A stretch of 59,459 bases of DNA from Cellvibrionales bacterium UBA4435 (GCA_002390525.1 DGPR01000013.1:11545-71003); one strand, 5' to 3'. Counted from the first letter of the stretch, positions 46,637-58,505 are shown. Notes: a model not told the origin generated them from the letters alone. A program made the numbers and translations.

Positions 46637-48811
46637 ATGTCAGAACGCGTCGAAATTTCCGGCTTGCAAGTTGCAAAATCTATTTATAATTTAGTTACCA
46701 AGGATATTATCCCAGGAACAAATTTGTCTGAAAGTAATTTTTGGCATTCTTTCGCTAAAATTATTGAAAAATTTTCACCCATTAATGAAGCTTTGCTAGT
46801 TGAGCGCGAAAATATGCAGCAAGAAATTGATAGCTGGCACAAGAAAAATATAAAAAATGACTTTAGTTTTTCTGATTACAAGAAGTTCTTACAGAAAATT
46901 AATTACCTTGTTCCTGTTGGTAGCGATTTCAGCATAAATACAAGCAACGTAGATCATGAGATCACCTCTCAGGCCGGACCACAGCTTGTTGTTCCTGTAA
47001 TGAATGCTAGATTTGCTCTGAATGCAGCTAATGCTAGATGGGGAAGCCTGTATGACTCATTATACGGAACTGATGCGATACCAAATGATGGAAAGATTAA
47101 AAAAACTAAACAATATAATCCTGCTCGTGGTGAAAAAGTGATTTCTTACGGTAAGAGTTTCTTGGACAACTCAGCACCACTAGCAATCGGTTCTCACGCA
47201 TCAGTAGTTAGATACTACATTCAAGATGAAATACTTAAAGCGCAACTAGAGGATAATTCAATTACTGGATTATTACATACTGAAAAATTCATTGGATACA
47301 CTGGGGAACTGGAAAATCCAAAAATAATTTTGATTAAAAACAATAATTTACACTTTGAAATTCATGTTGATAGAGATAGTAATATAGGTGCATTTGATTC
47401 TGCTGGTGTTAAAGATATATATATGGAAGCAGCTTTAACAACGATTATGGATTGTGAAGATTCGGTGGCGGCAGTTGATGCTGAAGACAAAGCTCTAATC
47501 TATCATAACTGGTTAGGTTTAATGAAAGGAGATCTAGAGGAGACATTAATAAAAAATGGTAAATCCATAACTCGAAAAATGAATCCAGATCGAGTTTATA
47601 AAGGAGTTAATGGAAAAGCTTTGGTTCTTCCAGGGAGAAGTCTTCTTTTTGTTCGTAATGTAGGTCATTTAATGACAAATCCAGCTATATTAGATTCGAA
47701 AGGCAAAGAAGTTCCTGAAGGTATAATGGATGCTGTCTTTACAAGCTTAATCGCAATTCATGATATTAATGGTAATAGTCAATTTTCTAATAGTAAAACG
47801 GGCAGTATATATATTGTAAAACCAAAGATGCATGGACCCAAAGAAGTAGCCTTTACTAATAATCTTTTTGATGCTGTCGAGACGGCTTTATCTTTAACTC
47901 CTAATACAATCAAAGTAGGCATAATGGATGAAGAGCGTCGAACATCAATCAATCTAAAAGAGTGTATACGTCAGGTTAAAGACCGTATTGTATTTATAAA
48001 TACTGGTTTCTTAGATAGAACAGGTGACGAAATACACACAAGTATGGAAGCAGGTCCTTTTTCTCCTAAAGATAGGCTTAAGTCTATGCCTTGGATTACA
48101 GCTTACGAGGATCAAAATGTAGATATTGGTATTTCTTGCGGTTTGGTTGGAAAAGCACAAATCGGTAAAGGTATGTGGGCAATCCCAGAAAATATGGCTG
48201 ACATGATGGAGCAAAAAATTAACCACCCTATGTCAGGTGCAAATACAGCATGGGTTCCATCACCTACAGCAGCAGTTCTTCACGCAACTCATTATCACCA
48301 GATCGATGTTTTTGATAGGCAGAAAATTTTATCAAACCGCACACCTGCAAATGTCGATGATATTCTGAGGATTCCTTTGCTCAATGAGCATTTGACTTCG
48401 GATCAGATTCAAAAGGAATTAGATAATAATACACAGGGAATTTTAGGGTACGTTGTTCGCTGGGTTGAACAAGGTGTTGGTTGCTCCAAGGTCCCCGATA
48501 TTAATAATGTTGGGTTAATGGAAGACAGAGCAACGCTTAGGATTTCCAGCCAACATATCACTAATTGGTTAAAGCACGGAATTGTTCTTGAAGATCAGGT
48601 TATTAGCACACTGAAACGCATGGCTAAAATAGTTGATAAACAAAATTCTAATGATCCGTTATACAAAAAAATGTCTATTGACTTCAATGAAAGCAACGCT
48701 TTTCAAGCAGCATGTGATCTAATAATTAATGGAGCAGATCAACCTAGTGGTTATACTGAACCTCTCCTACATGCTTACAGGCAAAAAGTAAAGTTTAAAA
48801 ATTTGGCTTAA
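46637..48811 (+). CDS. glcB: Malate synthase G
   Basis: GlcB condenses glyoxylate with acetyl-CoA to malate. The 724 residues match the monomeric G isoform. [21 protein letters not shown] lies near the N-terminus, [29 protein letters not shown] is the catalytic region, [19 protein letters not shown] follows with the catalytic Arg, and [20 protein letters not shown] holds the metal/substrate residues. It is complete. No aceB is seen. With aceA and the LysR gene it forms a compact shunt cluster; its end is six bases from the opposing roxA gene. Confidence 0.97.
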   Translation: MSERVEISGLQVAKSIYNLVTKDIIPGTNLSESNFWHSFAKIIEKFSPINEALLVERENMQQEIDSWHKKNIKNDFSFSDYKKFLQKINYLVPVGSDFSINTSNVDHEITSQAGPQLVVPVMNARFALNAANARWGSLYDSLYGTDAIPNDGKIKKTKQYNPARGEKVISYGKSFLDNSAPLAIGSHASVVRYYIQDEILKAQLEDNSITGLLHTEKFIGYTGELENPKIILIKNNNLHFEIHVDRDSNIGAFDSAGVKDIYMEAALTTIMDCEDSVAAVDAEDKALIYHNWLGLMKGDLEETLIKNGKSITRKMNPDRVYKGVNGKALVLPGRSLLFVRNVGHLMTNPAILDSKGKEVPEGIMDAVFTSLIAIHDINGNSQFSNSKTGSIYIVKPKMHGPKEVAFTNNLFDAVETALSLTPNTIKVGIMDEERRTSINLKECIRQVKDRIVFINTGFLDRTGDEIHTSMEAGPFSPKDRLKSMPWITAYEDQNVDIGISCGLVGKAQIGKGMWAIPENMADMMEQKINHPMSGANTAWVPSPTAAVLHATHYHQIDVFDRQKILSNRTPANVDDILRIPLLNEHLTSDQIQKELDNNTQGILGYVVRWVEQGVGCSKVPDINNVGLMEDRATLRISSQHITNWLKHGIVLEDQVISTLKRMAKIVDKQNSNDPLYKKMSIDFNESNAFQAACDLIINGADQPSGYTEPLLHAYRQKVKFKNLA

Positions 48812-48817
48812 TAATAA

Positions 48818-49759
48818 TTATTTTTTTCGTTTTTCCCCGTTAATATAGTTTTCTTTACCCAGCTTAGCTAAACGTTTTTCCTTTAACTCTTCGGGTAGCT
48901 CTGGAAATTTTGGTGTTGTCATAAACCTTGCAAACCAATCACCCAATAACTCATCATCATTTTTTAGCTCCTCAAGCATTAATTTAATTTGATAGATAAA
49001 TTTAGGATTAATTGTATTTGTTGCCATATCAAGAGTAAGTGGGGGGTCTCTGTAAAAGATTTCATGGTTCCGTTCCATTAGAGTTTCTGTCAAATCACTA
49101 AGCATTTCTTGGATCGATGGCGATCTAAATCCAACAGAGTATGTGATACAGTCTTTTATTGCTATACCCCAGTGAGCAAGTTTTGGTGGCAAATATAGCA
49201 TGTCTCCAGTGTTAAGCAGATATCCTTGCTCTTTTCTGAAATCTTTTATTATGCTTAAAGAGCAGTCACTTAATGTCTCAGTTTCGGCGTTACATAGTTG
49301 TCCAATTTGCCATTCCCTTTGTCCTACGCCTTGAAGTAAAAAAACATCATAATTATCGAAGTGAGGTCCAACATTTCCACCTTCAGGTGAAAAGCTAATC
49401 ATGATATCTTCTAGCCTCCATTTCGGTAAAAAATAAAAATATTCTATTAACTCTTTTACTTCGGGACTCCAGAGGTCGACAGCTTGGACTAAAAGTGTCC
49501 AATATTTTTTTGGAAGTTTTTTAAAAGTATCTTCACAGAATGGCCCTCGTTTGAGGACCCAAGAGGCGTATTTTTTTTCTCCAAAAATCAATCTTGATTC
49601 AACATCTTTTTCAAGAGAAAGTCCTGCTAGCTCATCCCCAGTTATGGGCGACAAAAAGTTTGGGATAGCACCTCTTATCAAGAGGGGTTTTTTTTGCCAA
49701 TATTCGGTTAAAAATTGTTTTGCAGAAACACCTCCAAGTATTGATGGAAAATCTTCCAT
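48818..49759 (-). CDS. roxA: Ribosomal-protein arginine hydroxylase (RoxA/YcfD-like cupin)
   Basis: This JmjC-type Fe(II)/2-oxoglutarate oxygenase hydroxylates an Arg of ribosomal protein L16 in E. coli. The 313 residues begin in the usual way (TEYWQKKPLLIRGAIPNF). The iron triad is His133 and Asp135 (GPHFDNYDVFLLQ) plus His196 (LPPKLAHWGIAI). The C-terminal winged-helix-like dimerisation region is present. It follows purB by 56 bp on the same strand, a known neighbourhood in gammaproteobacteria. Confidence 0.92.
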   Translation of the reverse strand: MEDFPSILGGVSAKQFLTEYWQKKPLLIRGAIPNFLSPITGDELAGLSLEKDVESRLIFGEKKYASWVLKRGPFCEDTFKKLPKKYWTLLVQAVDLWSPEVKELIEYFYFLPKWRLEDIMISFSPEGGNVGPHFDNYDVFLLQGVGQREWQIGQLCNAETETLSDCSLSIIKDFRKEQGYLLNTGDMLYLPPKLAHWGIAIKDCITYSVGFRSPSIQEMLSDLTETLMERNHEIFYRDPPLTLDMATNTINPKFIYQIKLMLEELKNDDELLGDWFARFMTTPKFPELPEELKEKRLAKLGKENYINGEKRKK

Positions 49760-49815
49760 TGAGAGTTCCTCAAGATTAATTTATGGAGAAATGGTTTACC
49801 AAGTTATAAAGTTAT

Positions 49816-51195
<1,380 letters not shown>

Positions 51196-51328
51196 TCAAT
51201 ATTCTGCCATTATCAATAAATAGTTATCTAATGATTAATATTTTATAATAATTTCCATAAAATTTCAGATCTATGTTGATAATTATATAAAAATCATGTC
51301 CTAGTTTTAGTTTTCCTGTATATCTGCG

Positions 51329-51946
51329 CTAAAAATTTTTTATTTGTTCTAGTATATGTTTTTTATTAAGAACCAGCTGATATCTTTTCCCACCCAGTTG
51401 ATGAAAGAGTATCGCTGAGCGTACCCCAGAAAACAATAGACACCTAATCCGATAGACAATTTGATCTTGTTTGAGATATTTAAAATTTCCATTGATATTT
51501 ATACGAAAAAAATATGTCCCAAAACTATCTTGATAGATTTGTGAGATGCTTGCTATTATATTCGGATGAATGATAGAAAAATCTTCTATTTGTTTGGCAG
51601 TCACTTCAAGCCTTTTTTTTATCATCATCAACATTCGTTTATCTTTTTGTAATTTTTTTGCCAAGTGCATTACTCCTATCGCATAACGGAGAATCTCTGA
51701 CAATTTCTCTCTATGTTTTGATGCTATAAGGTTTTTAATTGAATCAATTCCATGATGAAGGCCCTCTACTGATCCATATACATCCAATATATTTTCTGTA
51801 TTTTGATTAAATAGAACCTGTATATTATTTTTCAGGTTCTGCTCAGTTATTAGCCCGTATCTTGATAAGTTACTTACGAGGTAACAAGATTGAAAGATTC
51901 CAGATAAAGCAATAATTTGATTTTTTTCTGGTTTTTTGAAGATCAT
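51329..51946 (-). CDS. hflD: HflD homolog (membrane-associated lysogenization regulator family)
   Basis: The 205-residue, mainly helical protein fits HflD: IALSGIFQSCYLVSNLSRYG at the N-terminus, EGLHHGIDSIKNLI, RYAIGVMHLAKKLQKDK, QIYQDSFGTYFFRININGNFKYLKQ, and VYRIRCLLFSGVRSAILFHQLGGKRYQLVL. In E. coli HflD is peripheral to the inner membrane and was found through its effect on phage lambda CII; its normal role is unclear. The mnmA-hflD-purB order is conserved in gammaproteobacteria. Confidence 0.93.
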   Translation of the reverse strand: MIFKKPEKNQIIALSGIFQSCYLVSNLSRYGLITEQNLKNNIQVLFNQNTENILDVYGSVEGLHHGIDSIKNLIASKHREKLSEILRYAIGVMHLAKKLQKDKRMLMMIKKRLEVTAKQIEDFSIIHPNIIASISQIYQDSFGTYFFRININGNFKYLKQDQIVYRIRCLLFSGVRSAILFHQLGGKRYQLVLNKKHILEQIKNF

Positions 51947-51980
51947 TCAGCACCCTATTAACTATATATTTCTTTTGAAC

Positions 51981-53126
51981 TTAAACATTCCAAGTCTCTT
52001 CAATTACCCCTCCACCAAGACATAAATTTTCTTGATAAAGCACAATAAACTGTCCGGGTGTTACTGCCCGTTGTGGGTCACTAAATGTTATTTGATATCC
52101 CTGTCTTTTTTTTATGACGCTGCACTTTTGATCGGTTTGTCGGTAACGATTTTTAGCTTTGCAAGATAACCCTTTGGCTAGCTTACCTTCAATTTCCTTG
52201 GAGACCCCATTAATCCAATGAATATCAGAAACTCTTAGCCTGTTTGAGAAAAGTAATGGATTGTTTGTCCCTTGAGCAACGATCAGCACATTGCGTAATA
52301 AATCCTTTTTTATGACATACCAAGGGCTATCATCTGACCCCTTAAGGCCTCCAATTCCCAACCCTTGTCTTTGTCCAATTGTGTGGTACATTAATCCATT
52401 GTGGTGTCCGATAACATCCCCACTGGAGGATTCAATCTTTCCTGGCTGAGCGGGTAGATATTTTTGAAGAAAATCTTTAAACCTTCTTTCCCCGATGAAG
52501 CAGATACCAGTTGAATCTTTCTTCGTCGCTGTTGTCAAGCCGTGTTCTTCTGCAATTTTTCTGACTTCAGTTTTGAGCATTTTACCAATTGGAAATAGTG
52601 TTTTTGAAAACGCTTTTTCATCCACAGCATGCAGGAAATAACTTTGATCTTTTGTGCTATCAACTCCCTTGAGTAGGTATGTTCTACCTTCTTGTTCTAT
52701 TTTCTGGGCATAATGACCTGTAGCGATATAGTCTGCACCTAGTATTTGCGCATAATTTAAAAAGATTTTGAATTTAATTTCTCTGTTGCATAAAATATCA
52801 GGATTCGGAGTTCTTCCATTCTTATATTCATTCAAAAAATCTTCAAATACATTATCCCAGTATTCATGTGCAAAGTTTGCAGTATGAAAAGGAATTTTTA
52901 ATAAATCAGCCACCGATTTAGCATCCAGCATATCTTGTTCAGCTGAACAGTATTGCGATCCATCATCCTCATCCCAGTTTTTCATAAAGAGACCCTCAAC
53001 AGTGTAACCTTGCTGCTTGAGTAAAAGGGCTGTTACAGACGAATCAACTCCTCCTGACATACCAACAATAACTTTTGGCATAGAAATTTCTTCACTAGCA
53101 CTATTTTTCTTGTTTGGGTGATCCAT
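51981..53126 (-). CDS. mnmA: tRNA 2-thiouridylase MnmA
   Basis: MnmA thiolates uridine 34 of Lys, Glu and Gln tRNAs using ATP and persulfide from the Tus relay. The 381 residues have the PP-loop [21 protein letters not shown], the first catalytic Cys in [12 protein letters not shown], and the second in [14 protein letters not shown]. The C-terminal beta-barrel is complete ([21 protein letters not shown]). A start at Met16 ([10 protein letters not shown]) would give 366 residues, equal to E. coli, and is equally possible. Confidence 0.97.
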   Translation of the reverse strand: MDHPNKKNSASEEISMPKVIVGMSGGVDSSVTALLLKQQGYTVEGLFMKNWDEDDGSQYCSAEQDMLDAKSVADLLKIPFHTANFAHEYWDNVFEDFLNEYKNGRTPNPDILCNREIKFKIFLNYAQILGADYIATGHYAQKIEQEGRTYLLKGVDSTKDQSYFLHAVDEKAFSKTLFPIGKMLKTEVRKIAEEHGLTTATKKDSTGICFIGERRFKDFLQKYLPAQPGKIESSSGDVIGHHNGLMYHTIGQRQGLGIGGLKGSDDSPWYVIKKDLLRNVLIVAQGTNNPLLFSNRLRVSDIHWINGVSKEIEGKLAKGLSCKAKNRYRQTDQKCSVIKKRQGYQITFSDPQRAVTPGQFIVLYQENLCLGGGVIEETWNV

Positions 53127-53194
53127 ATAGATACAGATTTCTTAAGATAATTTACGGATAATAATATTTAGAATAGTTTAATATTTTTGATTAC

Positions 53195-53761
53195 TCATGT
53201 TCTACTATTTTTTTGAGGTAAATTTACTTTCTCATATCGATATTCCCCAGGTACAATGTTTTTGAGCCCCCAAGGCCCAACACTGATTCTAATTAAGCGT
53301 AGAGTAGGGAAGCCAACATCAGCGGTCATTCTTCTTATTTGTCTATTTTTACCTTCATGTATACGAAGCTCTATCCAGCTTGTTGGTAGTTTTTTTCTAG
53401 TTCTAATTGGTGGATTTCTTTCCCAAAGTTTAGGTTCACTTATCTCTTTTGCTTTTGCTGGACGAGTAATACCATCTTTTAGTAAAACACCAGTGGATAA
53501 AGCACTAATTGCTGACGAAGTGATTTGTCCCTCAACCTGGACAAGGTAAGTTTTTTCTATTTTATATTTTGGATGTGTAATTTGAGTCTTAAGTGCACCG
53601 TCACTGGATAACAATAAAAGTCCTTCAGAATCATGATCCAATCTACCCATTGGATAAATATTAGGTATATTCAGATATCTTTTTAATCCGATGTGTCCGT
53701 CGTGATCTAAAAACTGACTTAAAACACCATAGGGTTTATTGAAAACTACAAGATCAACCAT
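53195..53761 (-). CDS. rluE: 23S rRNA pseudouridine(2457) synthase RluE
   Basis: RluE isomerises U2457 of 23S rRNA. The 188-residue RsuA-family protein lacks an S4 domain, as expected for RluE. VVFNKPYGVLSQF and the catalytic-Asp motif YPMGRLDHDSEGLLLLSSDG are intact, with KTYLVQVEG and HEGKNRQIRRMTADVGFPTLRLIRISVGPW following. It reads leftward toward mnmA, 68 bp away. Confidence 0.95.
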   Translation of the reverse strand: MVDLVVFNKPYGVLSQFLDHDGHIGLKRYLNIPNIYPMGRLDHDSEGLLLLSSDGALKTQITHPKYKIEKTYLVQVEGQITSSAISALSTGVLLKDGITRPAKAKEISEPKLWERNPPIRTRKKLPTSWIELRIHEGKNRQIRRMTADVGFPTLRLIRISVGPWGLKNIVPGEYRYEKVNLPQKNSRT

Positions 53762-54049
53762 TGTATTTACGAAACCTCATAAAAAAGTTGTACATCTTTG
53801 AAGGCTTATTGTCATTATAATTTTAAAGAATTTGAAATATCTAAAAATATCTCTAATATCTATCTTGTTTTTTTGATTATTTGGCCCAACATCATTTTTA
53901 TAGTATTTTAACAAGAAGATAATAATTGATGCATTGCTTATCTTTAGTTTTAATGAATAATTGTGTGTAATAAAATTACTAAGAACAAAATTTAAGGCCA
54001 AAAAAAAGTTTCTTTTAAGAGTATTAATGTATTTATGTAGGTGTTTTCA

Positions 54050-54400
54050 ATGATCAGATTTGGTGATAAAAATTCTGAAGATGACGCAGATTATACTGTT
54101 GGCGATACTGCATTATTAGAAGAAAAAGAACCAAAATTAAAGAAGCCACCACTATATAAAGTAATTATATTTAATGATGATTACACACCTATGGAATTTG
54201 TAGTTATCCTCTTAAAACAGGTCTTTTCTATGAATTATGAGGCTGCAACAAGAATAATGTTAAAAGTGCACACCGAAGGTAAGGCTGTTTGTGCCGTATA
54301 TGTTCGTGATATAGCTGAGACTAAAGCACAACAAGTAAGAGAGCTTGCTAGAGAAAACGAACATCCGCTAAGATGTGAAATTGAGCCTGTATGTGATTAA
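54050..54400 (+). CDS. clpS: ClpS, adaptor for ClpAP N-end-rule degradation
   Basis: ClpS delivers proteins with destabilising N-terminal residues to ClpA. The 116-residue protein has a flexible N-terminus and the folded core [23 protein letters not shown], with Asn-Asp-Asp of the N-degron pocket, and [27 protein letters not shown]. The ATG with AGGTG upstream is preferred; a GTG three codons earlier is part of that ribosome binding site. The 288-bp gap before it contains no cspD. Confidence 0.96.
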   Translation: MIRFGDKNSEDDADYTVGDTALLEEKEPKLKKPPLYKVIIFNDDYTPMEFVVILLKQVFSMNYEAATRIMLKVHTEGKAVCAVYVRDIAETKAQQVRELARENEHPLRCEIEPVCD

Positions 54401-54421
54401 TCAAATAAGGACTGGATATAT

Positions 54422-56695
54422 ATGTTAAGCAAAGAACTAGAGCTAACCCTTAATGATGCTTACAAGGTTGCTGCTGAAAAGCGACACGAATTTATGACTG
54501 TGGAGCATTTATTTTTAGCACTTCTTGAAAATGAGTCAGCTGTCAGTATTTTAAAATCTTGTGGTGCAGACACTGAAATGCTAAAAAAGGATTTAGAGGA
54601 TTTTATTGATTCTACTCCCCTTATTGAGCCTGAAAGTGAAGATCAGTCTGTAAAGCCAACACTTGGTTTTCAAAGAGTTTTGCAGAGGGCGGTTTTTCAT
54701 GTGCAGTCTTCAGGAAATAAAGAGGTTCAAGGTTGTAATGTTCTTGTTGCAATCTTTAGTGAACAAGAGAGTCAGTCAGTTTACTTTCTACGTGCTCAAA
54801 GTATAAACAGAATTGATGTAGTTAATATTATATCCCATGGTACATCCGGATACGCAGATGACTCCGAAGAAATTTTAGATGAAGGTGCAGCTCAAGATGA
54901 AACATCTGAATCTAAGAGGACTAAGAAACTAAGTTTGCTTGATCAATTTACCACCAACTTAAATATAGAAGCAGAGCAGGGGAATATAGATCCTCTGATA
55001 GGTCGAAGTCACGAAATTCAAAGGGTTTCCCAAATATTAGCCCGACGTAGAAAAAATAATCCCCTGCTTGTTGGAGAGGCAGGTGTTGGAAAAACTGCTA
55101 TTGCTGAAGGCTTAGCAAAAATGATAGTTGATGGTAAAGCGGCACATGTTCTTTCTGATTCTATAGTTTATTCACTTGATGTAGGAGATTTACTTGCCGG
55201 TACAAAGTACAGAGGAGACTTTGAAAAACGATTTAAAGGTATCTTAGCTGAGTTAAAAGCAAAAGATAAAGCTATTCTTTTTATAGATGAAATACATACT
55301 ATAATTGGAGCTGGAGCTACTTCTGGTGGTGTGATGGACGCCTCTAATTTGTTGAAGCCTATTCTTACTTCTGGCCATATTCGTTGTATAGGTTCTACGA
55401 CTTACCAAGAGTATAGAGGAGTTTTTGAGAAGGATAGGGCGCTATCAAGACGCTTTCAAAAAATAGATGTTCCAGAACCGTCTAATGAAGAAACTATAGA
55501 AATTCTTAAGGGCTTAAAATCTAGATTCGAGGAACACCATAACCTGCGTTTTTCACAATCTGCTTTGAAATCAGCAGTAAATCTTTCATCAAAGCATATA
55601 ACTGACAGATATCTGCCTGATAAGGCTATTGATATCATAGATGAAGCTGGTGCACATCAACAGCTATTGACTACATCAAAACGAAAAAAACTTATTGGGG
55701 TTTCTGATATCGAAAGTATTGTTGCAAAGATCGCAAGAATACCAGCGAAAAGTATATCTTCGTCGGATATGATGCAATTAGAAAATTTAGAAGAAAATTT
55801 AAAGATGGTTGTTTTTGGTCAAAATCAAGCTATATCTGCCATAGCTAGCTCAATAAAACTATCACGTGCAGGGTTAAGAGATTCAGGCAAACCCATTGGA
55901 TCATTCTTATTTGCTGGTCCTACTGGAGTTGGTAAAACAGAGTTATCTAAACAGCTATCAGAAATAATGGGTATTAAAATGTTAAGGTTTGATATGTCCG
56001 AATATATGGAGAGGCACACTGTTTCTCGTTTAATTGGGGCTCCACCTGGTTACGTTGGTTTTGATCAAGGGGGCCTTTTAACAGATGCCGTCACCAAAAA
56101 CCCTTATGCAGTGATCCTGCTCGACGAAATCGAAAAGGCACATCCAGAGGTCTTTAATTTGTTGTTGCAAGTTATGGATCACGGTACATTAACAGACAAT
56201 AATGGACGTAAGGCTGATTTTAGAAATGTCATATTGATTATGACTACTAATGCTGGCTCTTTTGAAATGAGTCGTTCTTCTATGGGGTTTGCAAAACAGG
56301 ATCATAAAACCGATGGAATGGAAGCGATAAAAAATCTATTCACACCTGAATTTCGTAATCGTCTTGATAGCATCATACAATTTAACCCATTGGGCATGGA
56401 TGTTATAACTACCGTAGTTGATAAATTTTTATGCCAATTACAACAACAGCTTGACGAAAAACGTGTAGTTCTTGAAGTCGATAATGAGGCTCAAGAATGG
56501 CTTGCCACCAATGGTTATGACGAAAAGATGGGCGCAAGGCCAATGCAGAGGCTAATTCTTGAGAAAATTAGAAAACCACTATCGGAAAAAGTGCTATTTG
56601 GAGATCTCACTAATGGTGGCACAATAAGAGTGTTCGTGGAGAATGATGAGATTAAGACTGAAATTATAAAGGAAAGTGAAGCTGCTGCTTTCTGA
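54422..56695 (+). CDS. clpA: ClpA, ATPase subunit of ClpAP protease
   Basis: ClpA unfolds substrates for ClpP. The 757 residues match the family. The N domain (1-145) is followed by AAA1 with Walker A GEAGVGKTAIAEG, Walker B AILFIDEIHTIIGAG and an arginine-finger region (FEKDRALSRRFQ), then AAA2 with GPTGVGKTELSKQL, VILLDEIEKAHPEVFN and the sensor-2 motif GARPMQRLI. The ClpP-binding tripeptide loop appears near NGGTIRVF-adjacent sequence or in the AAA2 insert, but I could not assign it confidently. Start has AAGGA. It is 21 bp after clpS and forms an operon with it. Confidence 0.97.
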   Translation: MLSKELELTLNDAYKVAAEKRHEFMTVEHLFLALLENESAVSILKSCGADTEMLKKDLEDFIDSTPLIEPESEDQSVKPTLGFQRVLQRAVFHVQSSGNKEVQGCNVLVAIFSEQESQSVYFLRAQSINRIDVVNIISHGTSGYADDSEEILDEGAAQDETSESKRTKKLSLLDQFTTNLNIEAEQGNIDPLIGRSHEIQRVSQILARRRKNNPLLVGEAGVGKTAIAEGLAKMIVDGKAAHVLSDSIVYSLDVGDLLAGTKYRGDFEKRFKGILAELKAKDKAILFIDEIHTIIGAGATSGGVMDASNLLKPILTSGHIRCIGSTTYQEYRGVFEKDRALSRRFQKIDVPEPSNEETIEILKGLKSRFEEHHNLRFSQSALKSAVNLSSKHITDRYLPDKAIDIIDEAGAHQQLLTTSKRKKLIGVSDIESIVAKIARIPAKSISSSDMMQLENLEENLKMVVFGQNQAISAIASSIKLSRAGLRDSGKPIGSFLFAGPTGVGKTELSKQLSEIMGIKMLRFDMSEYMERHTVSRLIGAPPGYVGFDQGGLLTDAVTKNPYAVILLDEIEKAHPEVFNLLLQVMDHGTLTDNNGRKADFRNVILIMTTNAGSFEMSRSSMGFAKQDHKTDGMEAIKNLFTPEFRNRLDSIIQFNPLGMDVITTVVDKFLCQLQQQLDEKRVVLEVDNEAQEWLATNGYDEKMGARPMQRLILEKIRKPLSEKVLFGDLTNGGTIRVFVENDEIKTEIIKESEAAAF

Positions 56696-56702
56696 TACCT
56701 AT

Positions 56703-56921
56703 TTATCTCGCTCTATAGGTTATCCGCCCCTTTGATAAATCATAGGGGCTCAATTCAACTCTTACTGAATCCCCGGTCAAAATGCGTATATAATTTTTAC
56801 GCATTTTACCTGATATATGCGCAAGCACCACATGATCATTCTCTAATTTTACTCGGAAAGTTGTATTCGGAAGTGTATCTATTACTTCACCTTCCATTTC
56901 TATCTGTTCTTCTTTGGGCAT
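56703..56921 (-). CDS. infA: Translation initiation factor IF-1
   Basis: IF-1 binds the 30S A site during initiation. The 72 residues match the family exactly; the S1/OB fold is intact: [57 protein letters not shown]. It converges with clpA with seven bases between stops, and lies 68 bp downstream of bpt on the same strand. Confidence 0.97.
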   Translation of the reverse strand: MPKEEQIEMEGEVIDTLPNTTFRVKLENDHVVLAHISGKMRKNYIRILTGDSVRVELSPYDLSKGRITYRAR

Positions 56922-56989
56922 AAATCACTCTAGTTATAAATTTACAATACTACTAATTCAACCGCATTCTGCCTAAATTATAAATAAAG

Positions 56990-57745
56990 TCAATCAAGCA
57001 ATACCCATTGTCTGTCTTTAAGTATCTCTAGAGGGCGATAATTTGATTTATAGGCCATTTTAGGACTATTTTTTATCCAGTATCCTAAATATAGATACGA
57101 TAAACCCATTTCTTTAGCTAAGTTAATTTGAGACAAAATAGAAAACGTCCCCAAGCTTCTATATTTGTGCTTAGATTCTGTGGAGTAGTAGCTATATATA
57201 GCTGACAGACCGTCTTCCAGATAATCAACTACACCAGCAGAAATTAACTCTCCATCATCTCTTATTTCTAGCATTTGGGTATACTCGCGAAGATTTCCTA
57301 TAAAATCTTTGAATTGAGATAGATTAGGAGGGTACATATCTCCATCAGAGTGCCTCGTATTTATATAGTTTTTATAGAGCGGATAATGTTCCTGTTCATC
57401 AATAGCTGTCACAGCTTTAACGGTTAATCCCTCGTTACGCTTTAAACAACGTTTTTGCTGTCTACTTAATTTAAATGAGCTAACTTTTACTCTTGCTGAT
57501 ATACATGCATCACATGATTTGCATCTTGGAGAGTAAAAGTATTGACCACTTCGTCTAAATCCCATATCAGATAACTGTGAATATAATTGCGAATTTATCT
57601 CAATATGTGAAATAACTTCTAGATTAGGATCAGCGGAAGCAACAAAAGCAGTCGTTGCCTCGTTACCAGGTAAATAGCTACAAGGATGTGGGTTTGTTAA
57701 GAAAACCCTTATTCGCCTGAAATCAGGTGCGACATCTCGGGACAT
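56990..57745 (-). CDS. bpt: Aspartate/glutamate leucyltransferase (Bpt)
   Basis: Bpt adds leucine from Leu-tRNA to proteins starting with Asp or Glu, creating N-degrons for ClpS-ClpAP. The 251 residues have the ATE-family N-terminal domain with the cysteine motif CSYLPG and YFYSPRCKSCDACISARVKVS, then the GNAT-like C domain with YTQMLEIRDDGELISAGVVDYLEDGLSAIYSYY and LGTFSILSQINLAKEMGLSYLYLGYWI. It lies between aat and infA, and close to clpSA, so the N-end-rule pathway is clustered. Confidence 0.94.
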   Translation of the reverse strand: MSRDVAPDFRRIRVFLTNPHPCSYLPGNEATTAFVASADPNLEVISHIEINSQLYSQLSDMGFRRSGQYFYSPRCKSCDACISARVKVSSFKLSRQQKRCLKRNEGLTVKAVTAIDEQEHYPLYKNYINTRHSDGDMYPPNLSQFKDFIGNLREYTQMLEIRDDGELISAGVVDYLEDGLSAIYSYYSTESKHKYRSLGTFSILSQINLAKEMGLSYLYLGYWIKNSPKMAYKSNYRPLEILKDRQWVLLD

Positions 57746-57787
57746 AATAATGATTCTTTATTCGTTAAATTTTTCGTTAAAAGATCT

Positions 57788-58498
57788 CTAGACTAGTTCG
57801 TATTTCCAATAATAAGGCCAAAAATTTGGTTTGTTTCCTGAATTTTTTAATTTTATTAAAAAAGCTTCTCTTGGTATATTTCTACTTCCCATTGACGATA
57901 AGTGGTCATTTTCAATTTGGCAATCAATTAATCCATTTTTGGTATATTTTCTCATTAATAAGGCTAATTGAACTAACGCTACTTTAGAAGCATTTGATTT
58001 TAAGCTAAACATAGACTCCCCGCAAAAAACATCACCAAGAACAATTCCGTATAAACCACCAACTAAATCATCATCAAACCAAACCTCTAAAGAGTGTGCG
58101 TAGCCGGAGTTATGCAGATCAATATAAGAGTGCTGCATATTAGTGTTTATCCAAGTACTTTGACCCTTATTTTTGCGAACATTCGCACAATATTTTATTA
58201 CAGTTTCGAATTCAGTATCAATCCTTATTTCCCAGGGCTGAGTTCTGATAGATTTTTTTAGAGAATGAGATATATTTATTTCGTTTGGGTATATTACAGA
58301 CCTCGGATTTGGTGACCACCAGAGTATTGGTTGATCCTCCTCATTATACCAAGGAAAAATTCCTTTTTGGTATGCTTTCAGTAGTGTTTCAGCATGCAAA
58401 TTTCCCATACATGCTAAAAGTCCATTTGGCTCTTTAAGGGCTGTATTTGGATCTGGAAAAAGAATATTTTTATCTTGAAGATTTGGTATGTTGAGCAT
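57788..58498 (-). CDS. aat: Leucyl/phenylalanyl-tRNA-protein transferase
   Basis: Aat transfers Leu or Phe to N-terminal Arg/Lys of proteins, marking them for ClpS-ClpAP. The 236 residues match E. coli Aat (234). Signatures are KEPNGLLACMGNLHAETLLKAYQKGIFPWYNEEDQPILWWSPNPRSVIYP and HSLEVWFDDDLVGGLYGIVLGDVFCGESMFS. It follows trxB by seven bases. Confidence 0.96.
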   Translation of the reverse strand: MLNIPNLQDKNILFPDPNTALKEPNGLLACMGNLHAETLLKAYQKGIFPWYNEEDQPILWWSPNPRSVIYPNEINISHSLKKSIRTQPWEIRIDTEFETVIKYCANVRKNKGQSTWINTNMQHSYIDLHNSGYAHSLEVWFDDDLVGGLYGIVLGDVFCGESMFSLKSNASKVALVQLALLMRKYTKNGLIDCQIENDHLSSMGSRNIPREAFLIKLKNSGNKPNFWPYYWKYELV

Positions 58499-58505
58499 TT
58501 AAAAT

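Noticed and set aside
53777..54001. 74-codon open frame in the gap between rluE and clpS.
   Set aside because: It has low-complexity, AT-driven composition (Lys/Ile/Asn/Phe-rich), no good ribosome binding site and no recognisable domain.
56726..56749. GCCCCT...AGGGGC inverted repeat at the clpA/infA junction as a terminator.
   Set aside because: It lies inside the infA coding end, has a 12-base loop and no T-tract in either direction.
56933..56961. TTGAAT-N17-TATAAC as infA promoter on the minus strand.
   Set aside because: The predicted start would leave only about five bases before the ATG and cut off the ribosome binding site.
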